DNA from: an uncultured Eubacteriales bacterium
Lineage (GTDB): Bacteria > Bacillota > Clostridia > Christensenellales > Aristaeellaceae
NCBI GenBank assembly: GCA_902793605.1
Contig: CADBEB010000007.1
Coordinates: 29,906 to 93,905, forward strand
DNA length: 64,000 nucleotides
Direction: 5' to 3'
The notes under the pieces were generated by a model. It made no database searches and had not been told where the DNA came from. It saw only the letters and a list, made by a program, of their open reading frames with translations. The translations under genes were made by a program, and so were the position numbers. Shown in pieces: positions 61,098-64,000 of the stretch (its first letter is position 1; each line of letters begins with the position of its first letter).

Positions 61098-61834
61098 TCG
61101 AGTTCTCCTTCATCCTTCTTCCAGTTCCTTGGATAGACCGGTTGACAATAGGCCTTGTCTTTGTCGATCAACTGCTGCGGCCGTTCATACTGATAGAGTT
61201 CTTCTTCCGGGTCCGTAAACAGATCGCCGACGATCAGCCTGCGCTTTCTCTTTCTTTGTGTCATGATTTCCGGCCGGTTTTCCGGTTCGTCGGTCCGCCG
61301 TTCTTCGATGATCGGTTCAGTCGGCATTTCCGCCGCAGGTCTGCGGTATGGGCTGTCCTCCGGGACGGTATATCCTGCGCCGGTAATGATCGGCCGCTTC
61401 AGCATGGTCTCCGGCACCGGTATCGGCTCAGGTTCTTCCTGTGCCCAGCGGGAAAAATCCTCCGGTTCTGCCTCTGCAGTCAGCGGGAGGCTGTCGGATT
61501 GCCGCGCCGGTTCCTCTTCGTTTCTGAAATGCCCTCCGGCAGGCGCCGGCGTTTCCACTGTCTGTTCCGGCTCTTCGGCCTCTTCCTTTCCATGCCGCAG
61601 TCGCCTGAAAAAGCTCTTCCAAACCCGCACGGGACGCCAGCGCAAAAGATAAATGCCAAAGTCAATGACCATTCCGATCACACAGAGAATCACAGCCAGA
61701 ATGAACCAGTTCCTTCCGATCCATTGGAGAAAAGAACCCCCGTTTTCGGTTGTGAAAGCAGACCAGATTGCTGAGGCAGCCGCCTGGATCCACCCCAGCA
61801 TAATCGTAAACAGCGTATTGGCAAAACTGCCCAT
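61094..61834 (-). CDS. Membrane protein of unknown function in the cdaA operon
   Basis: I do not recognise this 246-residue protein. It has two hydrophobic N-terminal segments (about 5-28 and 42-65, the latter WFILAVILCVIGMVIDFGIYL), a basic patch (WRPVRVWKSFFRRLRHGK) and then a long Glu/Pro-rich, probably disordered cytoplasmic tail. The tail ends in a compact segment with KRKRRLIVGDLFTDPEEELY. It lies 15 bases after cdaR and overlaps the P-loop gene, so it may tie those proteins to the membrane. Confidence 0.7.
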   Translation of the reverse strand: MGSFANTLFTIMLGWIQAAASAIWSAFTTENGGSFLQWIGRNWFILAVILCVIGMVIDFGIYLLRWRPVRVWKSFFRRLRHGKEEAEEPEQTVETPAPAGGHFRNEEEPARQSDSLPLTAEAEPEDFSRWAQEEPEPIPVPETMLKRPIITGAGYTVPEDSPYRRPAAEMPTEPIIEERRTDEPENRPEIMTQRKRKRRLIVGDLFTDPEEELYQYERPQQLIDKDKAYCQPVYPRNWKKDEGELE

Positions 61835-61849
61835 GGCAGGTCTCCTATC

Positions 61850-62908
61850 TTACTGGTCTGAGATTGCTTCGATCTCAACCGTGACTGTAACGGTCTCATT
61901 GGAAATGATCGCATCGTCTGAAGGCTTCTGAACCTTCAGCTGGAACATGGTTGTCTCGTTCAGGTTCTTTACATTGACGGTACGTTCCATCGGCAGCTCT
62001 GTCAACTGCTCAAGCACTTCTTGCCTGGCTGCTACCGTTATGCTTTCCGGACTGACCTTGACTTCTTTGATCTCATATCCCTTTGCGACTTTGCCGTTCA
62101 CCTGAATCAGGCTTTCCGTATCGAAAGAAGCTTTCCGAAGCAGCGTCATTTCGACCAGAACACTGTCAATAGAGACCGAAGAATCCATGATATTGAGCAG
62201 CGGGCTGTTGACTTCCTCGCCCGATCGATTATACAGTTTGATCGTGGAACTGAGAATGGTCGAGCCCTCTGTCCATTCGATATCTTTGGTATTGATCACC
62301 GCTTTTGCCCTTGAAATCGTCTGTACAAGCGATCTTGGACCGCTCACGGTAACAACTGTCGGATCCACCACGGGAGTTGACATATACCAGCTTTCCGGTA
62401 TATCCCCTTCCACGCTGACAGAAACCGGGATCCGCTGTCGAACGATATAATCTTCCACCATCACAGTGACGGAGGACGGGTTGGTTGAGATCACCTTTCC
62501 AAATGTGCTGGAATTGGTGCTCAGAAGTTTGATCTCCTGCTCTCCCGTTCCGTTGATCTTGCTCAGGTCAACCCGTACATAGTATGAAGACGGATCTACG
62601 TTATCATACTGTTTCTGAGGTACGGCGGCAACGACGCTGACATCGTTCAGCATCTCGTACAGGTCGCTCACTACGATATAGCCGTTGTTTCTCAGTGTAT
62701 CTGCACCTGTGATGGAAACGCTGACATTTGAAAAAGTCTTGTCACGGGTCAGTGATTCATCCTGCGAAATCAGGCCGGCCCAGAGCACAACAGAAATAAT
62801 CACGGCAATGGCTTTCAGCCATCCGTTATGCAGCAGGACATGCTTCAGGCCCCTCAGTACTGTATATAAAAACTCCCGTCTCTTATTGTTTTTTCTTTCT
62901 TCACTCAT
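61850..62908 (-). CDS. cdaR: CdaR, YbbR-domain regulator of the diadenylate cyclase
   Basis: This 352-residue protein has a short cytoplasmic start, one membrane helix (LKAIAVIISVVLWAGLI, about 35-52) and an extracytoplasmic region with three or four YbbR repeats (for example IPVSVSVEGDIPESWY). CdaR binds and modulates CdaA. The gene overlaps the cdaA end by four bases. glmM, the usual third partner in Bacillota, is not adjacent here. Confidence 0.92.
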   Translation of the reverse strand: MSEERKNNKRREFLYTVLRGLKHVLLHNGWLKAIAVIISVVLWAGLISQDESLTRDKTFSNVSVSITGADTLRNNGYIVVSDLYEMLNDVSVVAAVPQKQYDNVDPSSYYVRVDLSKINGTGEQEIKLLSTNSSTFGKVISTNPSSVTVMVEDYIVRQRIPVSVSVEGDIPESWYMSTPVVDPTVVTVSGPRSLVQTISRAKAVINTKDIEWTEGSTILSSTIKLYNRSGEEVNSPLLNIMDSSVSIDSVLVEMTLLRKASFDTESLIQVNGKVAKGYEIKEVKVSPESITVAARQEVLEQLTELPMERTVNVKNLNETTMFQLKVQKPSDDAIISNETVTVTVEIEAISDQ

Positions 62909-63768
62909 GCCCGTCCCTCCTCTGCTCTCCGTTTAAAAAGCTTACGCAGGAAGGAACTGAGTCCGGAGTTTGTGATACTGTAGTAGTCGTTCAGGAATGC
63001 TTTCAGCTCATCCGTGGAAAGCGGTCGTTTCAGGACGCCGTCCCTGGCCATGCTGACGATACCGGTTTCTTCGGATATAACGACAACTGCCGCATCCGTG
63101 TTTTCACTGATCCCGACAGCTGCACGATGGCGGGTTCCGAGTTCACGGCTGACGCCGCTGGCTTCGGCAAGCGGCAGGATACATGCCGCCGCGATTACCT
63201 GATCATCACGGATAACAGCAGCGCCGTCATGCAGGGGGGTATTCGGTTCAAAAATATTCTCCAGGAGCGGTGCAGACACTTCTGCGTTCAGCCGTGTCCC
63301 GGTCTCGATCACATCCTCCAGTCCGGTCTGCCGTTCAAAAACAAGCAGCGCACCGACACGCCTGCGGCTCAGGTCCACGACGGTCTGTACGATCTCTGAA
63401 ATCACGGTATCCCGCTCTTCATCGACATTCCGCCGGTTGCTCTTAGTCAGCAGTTTGCTCCGGCCCATACGTTCCAGCGCTTTCCGCAGTTCCGGCTGAA
63501 ACAGGATCACCAGTACCAGCGCACCGTTCTGCAGGATCGCCAGCAGCAGCCAGTTCAGGCTCTTCAGCCCGAGCAGATTACTGACAACCATGATCACCAG
63601 CAGCAGGAACAGACCCTTGAGAAGGGCGCTTCCGCGGGTATGACGTGTCAGGAGCAGAAGCTCGTAAATAATTGCTGCGACGATCAGGATATCAATAATG
63701 TCGATGATGCCTATCCGATGGGTCAGGTTCCAGAGCATATTCCGGACTGTTGTCCACAGATCCCCCAT
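62905..63768 (-). CDS. cdaA: Diadenylate cyclase CdaA
   Basis: This 287-residue membrane enzyme makes cyclic di-AMP from two ATP. Three N-terminal membrane helices (about 15-85) precede the DAC domain, which shows the catalytic DGAAVIRDDQVIAAACILPL and GTRHRAAVGISE (the DGA and RHR motifs). Cyclic di-AMP controls potassium uptake, osmolytes and wall homeostasis. GGAGGTGA precedes the ATG. It heads an operon with cdaR, two uncharacterised genes and an RNA methyltransferase. Confidence 0.97.
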   Translation of the reverse strand: MGDLWTTVRNMLWNLTHRIGIIDIIDILIVAAIIYELLLLTRHTRGSALLKGLFLLLVIMVVSNLLGLKSLNWLLLAILQNGALVLVILFQPELRKALERMGRSKLLTKSNRRNVDEERDTVISEIVQTVVDLSRRRVGALLVFERQTGLEDVIETGTRLNAEVSAPLLENIFEPNTPLHDGAAVIRDDQVIAAACILPLAEASGVSRELGTRHRAAVGISENTDAAVVVISEETGIVSMARDGVLKRPLSTDELKAFLNDYYSITNSGLSSFLRKLFKRRAEEGRA

Positions 63769-63802
63769 AGGCTCACCTCCATTACTGAATCTTCAATAGT
63801 AT

Positions 63803-63831
63803 ATTATACACAAAATATTGTATCCTGAAAA
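63803..63831 (-). promoter_or_regulatory. Promoter of the cdaA operon
   Basis: Consensus TATAAT (63803-63808, minus strand) is preceded at 17 bp by TTTTCA (63826-63831). Confidence 0.65.
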
Positions 63832-63865
63832 GCATTCTTGCGAGAAAGATACAGGATAAACAAGA

Positions 63866-63887
63866 GAGCTGTCCGACCGGACAGCTC
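63866..63887 (-). terminator. Terminator of the gene entering from the right edge
   Basis: A perfect 9-bp stem GAGCTGTCC/GGACAGCTC with a 4-base loop is followed on the minus strand by TCTTGTTTAT. Confidence 0.8.
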
Positions 63888-63920
63888 CCCTGATCTCTTA
63901 TCAACACAGAAACCATCAAA

Positions 63921-64000
63921 TTAACGTAATAGGTCGACATTAATGGTTTCTAATAATTCCCGAGTCTTCTTCTGAATGGCAGAAACCCTGCTACCGCCAT
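63921..64000 (-). CDS. 3' end of an unidentified gene, truncated by window edge
   Basis: One minus-strand frame is open from the window edge to a TAA at 63921-63923 and ends GGSRVSAIQKKTRELLETIN plus VDLLR. The terminator just after it supports this as a true gene end. Twenty-five residues are too few to name the protein; the tail looks like an amphipathic helix. Confidence 0.55.
   Translation of the reverse strand, partial: GGSRVSAIQKKTRELLETINVDLLR

Noticed and set aside
1..64000. CRISPR arrays, insertion sequences, prophage or integrative elements
   Set aside because: I looked for regular repeats, transposase or integrase motifs and terminal inverted repeats and saw none. The HTH in the NusG-like protein resembles a transposase HTH, but the protein has no catalytic domain.

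Overview
This window looks like a chromosomal housekeeping segment of a Bacillota bacterium, most likely a gut or rumen anaerobe of the class Clostridia. I see no phage genes, insertion sequences or CRISPR array. Base composition looks moderately GC-rich and even. Gram-positive markers include CdaA/CdaR, the DUF1385 protein next to PrmC/PrfA, RuvX followed by a DUF1292 protein, XpaC/TelA, DUF1934 and a zinc-type L31. A Christensenellales-like lineage is a guess from gene content and divergence only.

Layout. 1-5.7 kb: the 3' end of a phosphohexomutase gene, a zinc-ribbon protein, and a minus-strand run of a NusG-like protein, a metallophosphatase and a large secreted protein. 5.7-9.3 kb: the csoR-copA copper operon with two CsoR-type palindromes and a possible internal copZ start, then a five-tRNA operon (Val-Asp-Phe-Gly-Cys). 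9.3-15 kb: uracil permease behind an attenuator-like leader, pyrR, rpsO, pnp, ruvX and a DUF1292 gene. 15-25.6 kb (minus): a GGDEF protein with a sugar-repressor-like sensor, an amino-acid ABC importer, and a DUF1934-gpsA-GH2-flippase run. 25.7-36.5 kb (plus): ispE, a TtcA-family gene, xpaC-telA, a coaE-lytic transglycosylase fusion, an orphan peptide-binding protein, prmA-rsmE-mtaB-hit, and rpsU. 36.5-43.6 kb: an RNA methyltransferase, a divergent rho, a CBS-type pyrophosphatase, an SH3 protein and putP. 43.7-48.2 kb: rpmE diverging from DUF1385-prmC-prfA-sua5. 48.2-54.4 kb (minus): pgi, a phosphodiester glycosidase, rplM-rpsI and a GH36 alpha-galactosidase. 54.5-59 kb (minus): an Afu/Fbp-type ABC importer whose operon ends in a HAD phosphatase. 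59.1-63.8 kb (minus): cdaA-cdaR, two poorly characterised genes and an RsmF-type methyltransferase. The last 80 bases hold the end of an unidentified gene.

The genes cluster into translation and RNA metabolism, carbohydrate use (GH2, GH36, Pgi, phosphohexomutase, possible sugar-phosphate uptake), copper resistance and cyclic-di-AMP signalling. The most unusual items are: (1) a Rho with an intact RNA-binding domain and Walker motifs but without the catalytic glutamate and arginine finger; (2) dephospho-CoA kinase fused in frame to a membrane-anchored lytic transglycosylase; (3) a NusG-like protein with an added helix-turn-helix and coiled coil; (4) a strong Shine-Dalgarno and ATG inside copA that could release a free copper chaperone; (5) an unassigned structured leader with a terminator ahead of the uracil permease. 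Start codons were moved from the longest open frame to the best Shine-Dalgarno-supported codon where the two differed.
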